A DNA stretch of 64,000 nucleotides from Bacillota bacterium (GTDB lineage Bacteria > Bacillota > Sulfobacillia > DUMF01): contig DUMF01000024.1 in NCBI GenBank assembly GCA_012840015.1, positions 1 through 64,000 on the forward strand. The letters run 5' to 3'. The position numbers and the translations under genes are program-made. The notes beneath the pieces are model-generated. The model did no database searches and had not been told where the DNA came from. It saw nothing but the letters and a program-made list of their open reading frames with translations. Position 1 is the stretch's first letter; every line of letters begins with the position of its first letter. Shown in pieces: positions 1-7,546 of the stretch.

Positions 1-415
1 GAACTGGCTCAGGACTGCAGCGGAGGCCTTTCCGAAAAGTTTGCTGAATGGGCTAGCGTGCTTGTAGGCAGAGAAGACTCGGGCTTCTTCTGCGACGAGT
101 GTCTGGGTCACGTGGGACCTGAGGCGGGTGAGTTGCTGCCCATCGGTTTTGGGCCTGTGGGAGTAGGACTTTTTGAAGCTGGCCAGCATATTGAGGGATT
201 AATTTCATAGATCAGGGCCGAGTACTGTTTCAGGGAGCCGTGGTCGGATATGCCTGTGCGGTTATGTGCAGATCATCTCGGCGAGCTTTGAGGCTCCCTC
301 CAGGTTGTTAGGGACCGAGAAGGAGCGACCCAGTTGGGTTGCATCGTCGTTGAGCATGGCAACTTCGCAGGAGCTGGAGCTCACGTTTATACCGACGAAG
401 AGGGTTTTTTGACGC
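1..415 (-). pseudogene. Decayed IS110-family transposase (N-terminal part, runs off the left edge)
   Basis: Reading the minus strand from about 408 gives the IS110-type start (LFVGINVSSSSCEVAMLND, then GRSFSVPNN), the DEDD/RuvC-like N-terminal domain. It hits a stop at about 250. After a gap and frame change it resumes with INPS, then SYSHRPKTD (the RPKTD motif near 150) and continues to FGKASAAVL at the window edge. The start region is also broken: an AAAGGAG site is followed by GCG where a start would be expected, and a run of six A's separates two frames. The middle, normally carrying the conserved E and the GxD motif, is deleted. It is a dead insertion-sequence copy; only the IS110 family is assignable. 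Confidence 0.8.
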
Positions 416-443
416 GGGGATCACTCCTTTCCCAATCAGGATT

Positions 444-692
444 GGGCGGGCCCTGACACACCGGCGCAGGATCAACCTCGCTGCACATGAGAGCAAAGTG
501 AGTCTGCCGGGGGTGCAAGCTACAGCTGCTGATAACTGCGGTCCGGGGATTCACTTGCACATCCTACGAGTAAGAACTCTTGCGCCGGAAGCCAGGGAAT
601 TACTCTTTGCCAAGAAGTCACAGCAAGCCGTGCAACAGGAGGGTGGTAGACTCGCCCGGATCGCTAAGTGGATTGTGTCAGAAGGCCCGCCC
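444..692. repeat. Long-range inverted repeat enclosing nested hairpins, upstream of the IS110 remnant
   Basis: GGGCGGGCCCTGACACA at 444-460 is mirrored by TGTGTCAGAAGGCCCGCCC at 674-692 (identical arms apart from two extra bases). Inside lie GTGCAAG (513-519) and CTTGCAC (554-560), also inverted. Just outside is the perfect hairpin CCCAATC-AG-GATTGGG at 431-446. The region is non-coding and sits upstream of the transposase reading frame, where IS110 elements carry their non-coding end. It may be the left-end leader of the dead element, possibly the remnant of its guide (bridge) RNA. That function is inference. No gene is seen in 425-762. Confidence 0.5.
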
Positions 693-762
693 TATTTCAA
701 CTGAACAACTAATGTTGTCTGACTCAAACTTTCTAAATCAAAGCATACGAGGGGGTGATGAC

Positions 763-1107
763 TTGGGGGAATGTCCTTTCTGCCAAATAATCCAGGGAAA
801 AGCAAGGGCCATAATAGTCTTACAAAATGAGGACGTGATCGCTATTAATGACATAAACCCTCAGGCACCCGTACACATTTTGTTTATCCCGAAGCGGCAT
901 TACGAGAACGTGGTGGATGCGATGGAACAAGACGGCTCTGTCGTCGAAAGGCTTTTTCGGGCTGCGATCCAATATGCGAAAAGCTCCGGCCTTTCGGATC
1001 GAGGGTTTAGATTTGTTATCAACTGCGGCCGCGACGGTGGACAAACCGTGCCGCACTTGCACCTGCACTTGCTAGGAGACAGGCAGATGACATGGCCCCC
1101 CGGTTAA
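763..1107 (+). CDS. HIT-family nucleotide hydrolase/transferase
   Basis: A 114-residue histidine-triad protein (HINT/PKCI branch). CPFC at residues 4-7 is the N-terminal zinc-type cysteine pair common in this family. The catalytic triad HLHLHLL is at 98-104, and the C-terminus MTWPPG is the typical HIT ending. The family hydrolyses nucleoside phosphoramidates and related AMP conjugates in the cytosol. I chose the TTG at 763 because GAGGGGG lies eight bases upstream and it gives the family's normal length; longer in-frame extensions lack family similarity. It is first in the chromosomal operon, just ahead of rpsU, the usual Clostridia arrangement. Confidence 0.88.
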   Translation: MGECPFCQIIQGKARAIIVLQNEDVIAINDINPQAPVHILFIPKRHYENVVDAMEQDGSVVERLFRAAIQYAKSSGLSDRGFRFVINCGRDGGQTVPHLHLHLLGDRQMTWPPG

Positions 1108-1115
1108 GCTATAAT
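1087..1115 (+). promoter_or_regulatory. SigA-type promoter for rpsU-yqeY
   Basis: ATGACA (1087-1092) and a perfect TATAAT (1110-1115) are separated by 17 bases. Transcription would begin near 1122, about 20 bases before the rpsU ribosome-binding site. The promoter overlaps the 3' end of the HIT gene. Confidence 0.7.
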
Positions 1116-1156
1116 TCAAACTGTGTTGCCATGCGGTGCGGCGGAGGGGGGATATT

Positions 1157-1333
1157 GTGGCCGAGGTTCACGTAGGCAAGAACGAGTCACTCGACAGTGC
1201 TCTGAGACGATTTAAGAGGGAGTGCCAGAAGGCCGGAGTACTGAGCGAAGTGAGACGTCGCGAACATTACGAGAAGCCGAGCGTCCGCCGGAAGAAGAAG
1301 TCGGAAGCAGCCCGCAGAAGGAGATTCCACTGA
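1157..1333 (+). CDS. rpsU: 30S ribosomal protein S21
   Basis: A 58-residue very basic protein with the S21 core ([19 protein letters not shown]) and an Arg/Lys-rich tail. S21 binds the 30S platform near the 3' end of 16S rRNA. The GTG start at 1157 is preceded by GGAGGGGG and gives the normal family N-terminus; the longer frame from 1136 begins inside the leader. A perfect -10 promoter lies about 45 bases upstream, and yqeY follows after 15 bases, as in most Firmicutes. Confidence 0.96.
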   Translation: MAEVHVGKNESLDSALRRFKRECQKAGVLSEVRRREHYEKPSVRRKKKSEAARRRRFH

Positions 1334-1348
1334 GAGGGATCGTGGAGC

Positions 1349-1798
1349 ATGTCCTTAAAGGATAGGTTAATGGAAGACATGAAAGCGGCGATGAAAGCCG
1401 GAGCGGCCGGGAAAAAACGGCTTTCCGTCCTACGTATGGCTAGAGCGGCAATACGGAGTGCCGAAATAGACCGGATGCGCGAATTTAGCGACGAAGATGT
1501 AGTTGAAGTGCTGGCCAGGGAGATCAAACAACGCAGGGATAGCGCAGAAGAGTACATGCGGCTTGGCCAGGTCGAGGCGGCTCGCGGGCTCGAGGACGAA
1601 ATACGGATACTAGAGGAGTATATGCCTGCACCGCTCACGGAGGAAGAGTTGACTAAAATGGCCAAAGAAGCCATTGCGGAGGCGGGAGCGGGCAGCAAGA
1701 AGGATTTGGGTAAGGTGATGAAGCTGCTGATGCCCGGGGTAAAAGGCAGAGCGGACGGCAGCACCGTGCGAGAAAAAGTAGATTCGTTGCTTCCGTAG
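1349..1798 (+). CDS. yqeY: GatB/YqeY-domain protein
   Basis: 149 residues, the usual YqeY length. It starts MSLKDRLMEDMKAAMKAG and ends with the helical bundle typical of the tail domain of GatB (aspartyl/glutamyl-tRNA amidotransferase subunit B). The family may bind tRNA, but its exact role is unsettled. It is co-transcribed with rpsU and closed by an intrinsic terminator right after the stop. Confidence 0.9.
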   Translation: MSLKDRLMEDMKAAMKAGAAGKKRLSVLRMARAAIRSAEIDRMREFSDEDVVEVLAREIKQRRDSAEEYMRLGQVEAARGLEDEIRILEEYMPAPLTEEELTKMAKEAIAEAGAGSKKDLGKVMKLLMPGVKGRADGSTVREKVDSLLP

Positions 1799-1808
1799 GA
1801 ATGAATGG

Positions 1809-1832
1809 GCCTGGCGAGAGCCAGGCTTTTTT
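1809..1832 (+). terminator. Rho-independent terminator after yqeY
   Basis: The perfect 7-bp stem GCCTGGC/GCCAGGC with a GAGA tetraloop is followed at once by TTTTTT. It ends the rpsU-yqeY transcript about 15 bases before the nfeD start. Confidence 0.92.
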
Positions 1833-1847
1833 GGTAAGGTGAGACTC

Positions 1848-3170
1848 ATGAAGCGGCTTTGTGCCTTCGGATTGCTTTTTATAGCTTTTCTCGCCATAAT
1901 CAACCCTGGTCTGTGCCCGGCCCAAGCTCAAGGGCAGCAGCCAAGAGTAATCGTTGCCCAACTCAAGGGCACAGTGGATTACGGAATGGTAAGATATTTG
2001 GCGCGTGCCATTGAGAGGGCGAAGTCAACGGATGCCAGCGCGTTGATAGTAGAAATAGATACCCTTGGCGGGAGGGTGGACGCGGCACTGGATATCCGGG
2101 AGGCACTTGATGAGTACCCTCGCCCCAGCGCGGCCTATGTGAAGGGACGGGCATGGTCGGCTGGAGTACTCCTTTCCCTTTCACCCCAGAAACTCTTCAT
2201 GCAATCGGGTTCGAGTATCGGCTCGGCAGAAATCCGCCCTTTGGAAGAGAAGGCCCTTTCTGCGTGGCGTGCGGAACTAGAAGCCATGGCTGAAAAGCGA
2301 GGGAAGGACCCCAGAGTGGCAGCGGCAATGGCTGATGCTTCCGTGGAAATACCAGGCATCATTGAGAAGGGCAGACTGCTGAACCTAACTGCGGCCAAGG
2401 CGAAGGAGATCGGTTTTGCCGATGGAGTGGTGGAGTCCCTGGAAGATGTGCTGAAAGCTGTTGGCCTTCCCGAAGCGTCTGTGGAAATAGTGCAGTGGAA
2501 CGGGGCGGAGAAGATTGCCCGGTTTGCCACAGATCCGACGATAGCTCCTCTTCTACTGGCGGCTGGCATTGGAGGCCTATTCGTGGAGGCGTTAGTGCCG
2601 GGATTTGGACTGCCGGGCCTGGTAGGAATCGTCTCCTTGGCGCTTTTCTTCGGCGGCCGCGCTTTAGCAGGCCTTACCGGGTGGGGGATTCTGGTTCTAT
2701 TTCTTGCTGGCCTCGTATTACTCACCATTGAAGCTTTCATCCCAGGATTCGGGGTATTTGGCATATCTGGCATCATCTGCCTGGTCGTCAGTATATATAT
2801 GGCCAGCGGGACGGGTGGAGACGTATTGCGCGAATTGGTGATCTCCGTCGTGGTAGCGATTTTGTTTGTAGCCGCCATGAGCAGGTTTGCCATCCGGCGA
2901 GGCCTCTGGGCGAGGTTGTCGTTGAGTGATGAAGTGAAAGGGACAGCTGGGCCGAGTGAAGGAGAGGTAGAGAGGTTACTGGGCAAGAAGGGTATCTCCT
3001 TGACACCGCTGAGGCCTACGGGGATCGCAAGAATATCGGGTAAAAGAGTGGACGTGATTACCACTGGTGAGTTCGTCGCAGCCGGTACGGAAGTAGAGGT
3101 TGTAGGGGTACAAGGCGGACGGGCAACCGTGGTACCGGTCCAGAAGGAGGAAACATCATGTTTGAAATGA
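1848..3170 (+). CDS. NfeD-family membrane protein with ClpP-like serine-protease domain
   Basis: 440 residues. Residues 1-28 are a signal peptide. Residues 34-210 are the ClpP/SppA-like domain, with [10 protein letters not shown] (71-80) and the probable catalytic serine in SAGVLL (Ser104), followed by GSSIGSAEI. Several membrane spans follow (about 235-350), then a C-terminal OB-fold NfeD domain (about 385-440) with the [12 protein letters not shown] strand pattern. The long form (NfeD1b) is encoded beside flotillin-type genes and acts in membrane microdomain organisation. I chose the ATG at 1848 (AAGGTGAG upstream) over the GTG at 1839. Its end overlaps floA by 13 bases, implying coupling. 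Confidence 0.9.
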   Translation: MKRLCAFGLLFIAFLAIINPGLCPAQAQGQQPRVIVAQLKGTVDYGMVRYLARAIERAKSTDASALIVEIDTLGGRVDAALDIREALDEYPRPSAAYVKGRAWSAGVLLSLSPQKLFMQSGSSIGSAEIRPLEEKALSAWRAELEAMAEKRGKDPRVAAAMADASVEIPGIIEKGRLLNLTAAKAKEIGFADGVVESLEDVLKAVGLPEASVEIVQWNGAEKIARFATDPTIAPLLLAAGIGGLFVEALVPGFGLPGLVGIVSLALFFGGRALAGLTGWGILVLFLAGLVLLTIEAFIPGFGVFGISGIICLVVSIYMASGTGGDVLRELVISVVVAILFVAAMSRFAIRRGLWARLSLSDEVKGTAGPSEGEVERLLGKKGISLTPLRPTGIARISGKRVDVITTGEFVAAGTEVEVVGVQGGRATVVPVQKEETSCLK

Positions 3171-4156
3171 TCACCACTCTTGTTCTGATTGCGCTGATAT
3201 TCGTGTTGCTTTCGGCCTTCTTCAGCTTCATTCCGCTAGGGCTGTGGATCTCGGCAGCAGCGGCAGGAGTAAAGATAAGCCTGGTTACGCTCATCGGCAT
3301 GAGACTACGGCGTGTACCTCCGGCCAAGATCGTGAACCCGTTGATCAAAGCTACGAAAGCGGGGATTGATCTTAGTGTCAATAAACTGGAGGCTCATTTC
3401 CTGGCAGGAGGAAACGTAGATAAGGTCGTGAACGCACTGATTGCGGCGCAGAGAGCTGCCATACCCCTTGAGTTCGAGCGTGCTGCTGCGATTGACCTTG
3501 CAGGGCGCGACGTATTGCAAGCGGTGCAAATGAGCGTCAATCCGAAAGTGATTGAGACGCCGGTGGTCGCGGCCGTGGCTAAGGACGGGATTGAACTCAA
3601 AGCGAAGGCGCGCGTAACAGTGAGGGCAAATATAGATAGGTTGGTCGGTGGCGCCGGAGAAGAGACAGTGATCGCCAGGGTAGGCGAAGGTATCGTAACC
3701 ACGATAGGCTCATCTAGCGATCACAAGGACGTACTGGAAAACCCGGATAGCATCTCGAAAACAGTATTGAATAAGGGATTAGACGCCGGCACCGCTTTCG
3801 AGATTCTCTCGATTGACATCGCTGATGTTGACGTAGGCCAAAATATCGGGGCCAGGCTGGAGACCGATCGAGCCGAGGCTGACAAGCGGATAGCGCAGGC
3901 AAAGGCAGAAGAGCGCCGTGCTATGGCCATCGCGCGAGCGGAAGAAATGAAGGCGCTAGTGGAAGAAATGAGAGCCAAGGTAGTTGAAGCCGAAGCCGAA
4001 GTACCGCGCGCTATGGCGGCTGCCTTGCGGGAAGGCAAGATTGGTGTGTTCGATTATCACCAACTCCAGAATATCTTGGCCGATACACAGATGAGGCAAG
4101 CGATCGCCAGGTCCACCAGCGGTAAAGAGGAGGGTGCCCCCGAGCAATCGAAATGA
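3158..4156 (+). CDS. floA: Flotillin-like protein FloA (YqfA)
   Basis: 332 residues. An N-terminal membrane hairpin (about 5-45) is followed by a PHB/SPFH domain and an Ala/Glu-rich coiled coil (about 230-285), the hallmark of bacterial flotillins. It forms cytoplasm-facing scaffolds in functional membrane microdomains that affect signalling and sporulation entry in Bacillus. The ATG at 3158 has GGAGG eight bases upstream and lies inside the nfeD 3' end. The nfeD-floA pair is the conserved yqeZ-yqfA arrangement. Confidence 0.95.
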   Translation: MFEMITTLVLIALIFVLLSAFFSFIPLGLWISAAAAGVKISLVTLIGMRLRRVPPAKIVNPLIKATKAGIDLSVNKLEAHFLAGGNVDKVVNALIAAQRAAIPLEFERAAAIDLAGRDVLQAVQMSVNPKVIETPVVAAVAKDGIELKAKARVTVRANIDRLVGGAGEETVIARVGEGIVTTIGSSSDHKDVLENPDSISKTVLNKGLDAGTAFEILSIDIADVDVGQNIGARLETDRAEADKRIAQAKAEERRAMAIARAEEMKALVEEMRAKVVEAEAEVPRAMAAALREGKIGVFDYHQLQNILADTQMRQAIARSTSGKEEGAPEQSK

Positions 4157-4491
4157 CGCTGTTTCTATGGATATTCCTAATCTTGGTTTGGACTCTCATG
4201 CGCGCGATCATTGTGATGGCCGGGAAGGCCGAAAAACAGCGAACTCGCTTGCCGCAGAGGCCCAGGGTTATACGCCCCCCCACGACCGCGCCTCAAACGG
4301 AACCAGGGGTAGGTCCACAGGAAGGAGAGGTGACACCTCAACTGCCTGAACGACCTCAAGGAAAGACACAGGACCGAACCCAAAAGGGCAAGGGGTGGTT
4401 TTCGGCGCTTGGAGGCTTGACCCCAGATGACATGATTCGGAGCATTATCATAGCGGAGGTACTGGGCAGGCCCAGGTCCCTACGGCGTTAG
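4153..4491 (+). CDS. Small membrane-anchored hypothetical protein (position of yqfB)
   Basis: 112 residues. One N-terminal membrane segment (about 3-23) is followed by a basic, Pro/Gln/Thr-rich cytoplasmic linker and a C-terminal [16 protein letters not shown] helix. The ATG overlaps the floA stop (ATGA), so the two are translationally coupled. It occupies the place of Bacillus yqfB, but I cannot establish homology by eye. Its last 12 bases overlap the convergent GNAT gene. Confidence 0.65.
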   Translation: MTLFLWIFLILVWTLMRAIIVMAGKAEKQRTRLPQRPRVIRPPTTAPQTEPGVGPQEGEVTPQLPERPQGKTQDRTQKGKGWFSALGGLTPDDMIRSIIIAEVLGRPRSLRR

Positions 4492-4923
4492 CAGGCGTTT
4501 GAGCATCACCGTAGCGGTACACGGACAGACATGCTTGAATTCGCCGGACTCTAGAACCCGCCCGGAAACTAGGGAGCGATCTAGGCGCTCGAATCCAAAC
4601 CGGGTAAAGTAATCAGCGGCGGTTGTGGTGAGGAGATAAAGCTCCCGGCATCGATTGTCTTTCGCTTTTTGAATACAGGCTTTTACTAAAGCTTCGCCCA
4701 CACCGCGGCTTCGGCACTCAGGACATACTACCAGCGATCGAAGCAAAGCTTGATCACCATGACATTCGAGCCCCACAGCACCTATCACGGTATTTCCACT
4801 CACGGCCAGGATAAAACAGGCGAAGTTCTCCGCTACGCCATCGGTTGGAAGATGGTTTTGCCTCAGCAACGATAAAACGTGTTCCAGGGACTCCGGACCT
4901 GCAGTAACGAGCGTGTATTGCAT
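4480..4923 (-). CDS. GNAT-family N-acetyltransferase, ArsN2-like
   Basis: 147 residues with the GNAT fold. The acetyl-CoA loop is CRSRGVGEALV (about 78-88), and the C-terminal strand-helix includes TRFGFERLDRS. The order resembles the ArsN2 group linked to arsenic detoxification, but no ars gene is nearby, so the substrate is open. I chose the ATG at 4923 because GGAGGGACG lies just upstream; the frame can extend to 4941. It is the only reverse-strand gene in the first 20 kb and splits the yqf operon, which suggests a later insertion. Confidence 0.75.
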   Translation of the reverse strand: MQYTLVTAGPESLEHVLSLLRQNHLPTDGVAENFACFILAVSGNTVIGAVGLECHGDQALLRSLVVCPECRSRGVGEALVKACIQKAKDNRCRELYLLTTTAADYFTRFGFERLDRSLVSGRVLESGEFKHVCPCTATVMLKRLLTP

Positions 4924-5080
4924 GTTCGCACGTCCCTCCATCTCCGTTTTGCCCTTACTAATTCTTTGTTTCTCAACGAATTCCTTTGTGGTTCTGTTCC
5001 CTGGGAAAGTGTGCTTCTAGGATGAGCTGACCACGGAGCGCATAAATTGGTACCGGGGAGATATTATAGCTAGGAAAGCA

Positions 5081-5338
5081 TTGCGTGAGAGGGTCTCGAC
5101 CGCTCTGGAACTACCAGAAGACCTCTTTACGACCATGCCCAGGATAACTATCTTGGGCAACAAGCGATTTTCTTTAGAAAACCACCGCGGCATCATCCAG
5201 TATGATTCTGACCTGCTCTGTGTAGGGTTCGGAGCTGGTCAGATCACCCTCAAAGGAAAAGGTTTCAATATCGTCAGCATTGCTCCTGGAGTGCTGGTAG
5301 TAGAAGGTACTATCCGAAGCATCGAGTTTCAAGGGTAA
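5081..5338 (+). CDS. yqfC: Sporulation protein YqfC
   Basis: 85 residues matching the YqfC family: LELPEDLFTTMPRITILGN, then ENHRGIIQYD, and a short beta-rich tail. In Bacillus yqfC and yqfD are sigma-E controlled and needed for efficient sporulation; the biochemistry is unknown. The start is unclear: TTG at 5081 is reported, but the frame is open upstream and an ATT (5063) or ATA (5066) behind GGGGAG would give the longer N-terminus seen in the family. It sits 10 bases before yqfD. Confidence 0.85.
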   Translation: MRERVSTALELPEDLFTTMPRITILGNKRFSLENHRGIIQYDSDLLCVGFGAGQITLKGKGFNIVSIAPGVLVVEGTIRSIEFQG

Positions 5339-5348
5339 GGGGAGCAGC

Positions 5349-6566
5349 ATGATTCGCCAGAGACTGACTGCGCTTGTCACTGGAGCGGTTAGGATAACGG
5401 CCTCCGGCCCGGCTCTAGAGAGATTTGTGAACCAGCTGGTGGTATCAGGGATATTGCTCATGGATGTTGAAGTGAGTGGGGGCAGTATGACTGCACTGCT
5501 GCTCCTTGAAGATTTCAGGCGGCTGAGACCAGCGGCAAGAGCTACGCGAACAAGAGTGCGCATCATCGGAAAGAGCGGGCTCGCGTTCACGATACGGCGA
5601 TTGGGCAAGAGGAGAGCCATCCTCTTGGGTGCGGCTGTGCTGGCGGCGATCCTCCTTTACTTGAACAGCAGGATATGGGTGATCGAGATTCGGGGAAACG
5701 AGAAAATCCCTGTTACAACCATTTCGGAAGTGCTGGAAAAAGCAGGAGTAAGGCCGGGCATGCGCAAAAGCAGTATGAACCTCAGAGATGTTGAGGGAAT
5801 AATACTTCAAAGTGTGAAAGAGCTTTCGTGGGTCAGCGTCAGGGTTGAGGGCGGCAAGGCAGTAGTGGAAGTGGTGGAGAAGTCCATGCTACCAGACAAG
5901 CCTCAGGGACCGTGTGATATCGTCGCCCGGAAGCCTGGCGTCATAACCGAAATCATAGTGTTCTCGGGTACGGCCCTCGTGAAAGAGGGACAAACTGTTA
6001 CGCAGGGCCAGGTGCTCATTTCAGGAGAGGTGAGCTTTACCGAGACGGATCCAGCCGGCAAACAGGTCATAGTGAAAAGGGCCGGAACGGCAGATGGGAT
6101 CGTGAAGGCGAGGGTCTGGTACCAGAGTTACAATGAGCTGCCGCTAGAATACTTGAAGCCGATTGTTACCGGCCAAAGGGTCACCAAGTACACTCTGAGG
6201 CTGGGCAGCAAAGAAATCGAGCTGATGTCGATAGGTGCGAAGACCGAAGGCCCCCGGTACGTTGAAGTCAAGCGCCTAGCTCCGGCTCAGTGGAGGAATA
6301 TCATACTACCTGTCGAAGTCACTAAAACAGTATATAATCAAGTGCGATACGACGTGGTAAGCGCAAGCGTAGAAGAAGTGGAAATGAAGGCTATGCAGGA
6401 AGCTAAGGCTGCACTGCTGGAATCCATACCTCCAGATGTCGAAGTGGTGGATAGTAGGATACACGTGAGGCGAGGTGAGGATTTCGTAGGCGTGCTGGCG
6501 ACGGTGGAGACTCTGGAGAATATTGGCGAAGCAAGGTCTGTCTCAGGGGGTAAGACGGAGTATTGA
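5349..6566 (+). CDS. yqfD: Sporulation protein YqfD
   Basis: 405 residues. The N-terminal cytoplasmic domain is followed by a basic stop-transfer patch, one membrane span at 90-106, then a POTRA/FtsQ-like region (WVIEIRGNEKIPVTTI) and a beta-rich exterior domain. This is the SpoIV-associated YqfD layout. GGGGAGC precedes the ATG. Its stop overlaps the phoH TTG start (TTGA), indicating tight coupling. Confidence 0.92.
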   Translation: MIRQRLTALVTGAVRITASGPALERFVNQLVVSGILLMDVEVSGGSMTALLLLEDFRRLRPAARATRTRVRIIGKSGLAFTIRRLGKRRAILLGAAVLAAILLYLNSRIWVIEIRGNEKIPVTTISEVLEKAGVRPGMRKSSMNLRDVEGIILQSVKELSWVSVRVEGGKAVVEVVEKSMLPDKPQGPCDIVARKPGVITEIIVFSGTALVKEGQTVTQGQVLISGEVSFTETDPAGKQVIVKRAGTADGIVKARVWYQSYNELPLEYLKPIVTGQRVTKYTLRLGSKEIELMSIGAKTEGPRYVEVKRLAPAQWRNIILPVEVTKTVYNQVRYDVVSASVEEVEMKAMQEAKAALLESIPPDVEVVDSRIHVRRGEDFVGVLATVETLENIGEARSVSGGKTEY

Positions 6567-7546
6567 ACGAAGCAATTCAGCAATCGAGATTGGCGATGGA
6601 AGGGAACCAACAGGCATTCAGGGTTTTCGGGATGTATGACCAGAACCTGAGGCTCATAGAAAAGAGTCTGAACGTTAGGATAATTGCGCGCGGCAACGAG
6701 TTAATAATTCGAGGCAATCCGCGGGATGTGGCGAAGGCAACTAAAATCGTAGAAGAGTTGAAGGAAATGAGTGAGCACAGAGAGGTGATCTCTAGCCGGG
6801 AGGTAAAAGCCCTTCTGATGAGCGATTACTTCGAAGATGATCATCGGCACGAGGAATCGGGTGCCATCGTCGTAACCCTGCGTGGGAAACCCGTGCGGCC
6901 AATCGGCCCCGGCCAGAAGCAATACGTTGAGGCCATGTCGAAGTATTCCTTGGTATTCGGTATTGGCCCCGCAGGTACAGGCAAAACATATCTCGCTGTG
7001 GCGATGGCGGTAAAAGCCTTCAAGGAAAAGGAAGTGGCGAGGATCATTCTGACGCGCCCGGCTGTGGAGGCGGGGGAAAGGCTGGGGTTCTTGCCTGGAA
7101 CAATCGAAGAAAAGGTGAATCCTTACCTGAGACCTCTTTATGATGCTTTGTTTGACATTCTCGGCATGGAGACGTTCGAGAAATACCTTACAAAGGGCCT
7201 CATCGAAATCGCGCCTCTAGCATACATGAGGGGACGTACGCTCGATGATTCTTTCATAATACTCGACGAGGCTCAGAATACCACCCCTGAACAAATGAAA
7301 ATGTTCCTGACCAGAATGGGGATGGGCTCGAGAGTAGTCGTCACGGGCGACATCACGCAAATTGATCTTCCCAAGGGCCAATACTCTGGTTTGCAGCAAG
7401 CCAGAGTGGTCTTGAAAGACGTGGAAGGAATAGCATTCGTGTATATGTCCGACAGGGACGTCGTCCGGCACGAACTCGTACAGAGAATCATCAGAGCGTA
7501 TGAGAAATTCGGAAGTTCAGAGGGAGAAACACCGCGTGAAGACTGA
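6563..7546 (+). CDS. phoH: PhoH-family ATPase (PhoL type)
   Basis: 327 residues. An N-terminal KH/R3H-like segment (to about 100) precedes the ATPase core with Walker A GPAGTGKT at 135-142 and Walker B FIILDEAQ near 232. The family binds nucleotides and probably RNA; genomic linkage to ybeY, as here, points to RNA processing or ribosome maturation. The TTG start lies in the yqfD stop region with GGAG upstream. Confidence 0.93.
   Translation: MNEAIQQSRLAMEGNQQAFRVFGMYDQNLRLIEKSLNVRIIARGNELIIRGNPRDVAKATKIVEELKEMSEHREVISSREVKALLMSDYFEDDHRHEESGAIVVTLRGKPVRPIGPGQKQYVEAMSKYSLVFGIGPAGTGKTYLAVAMAVKAFKEKEVARIILTRPAVEAGERLGFLPGTIEEKVNPYLRPLYDALFDILGMETFEKYLTKGLIEIAPLAYMRGRTLDDSFIILDEAQNTTPEQMKMFLTRMGMGSRVVVTGDITQIDLPKGQYSGLQQARVVLKDVEGIAFVYMSDRDVVRHELVQRIIRAYEKFGSSEGETPRED

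Noticed and set aside
498-704. Plus-strand open frames at 498-704 and the long upstream extension of the HIT gene from 580.
   Set aside because: They lie in the structured non-coding flank of the IS110 remnant and show no protein family similarity.
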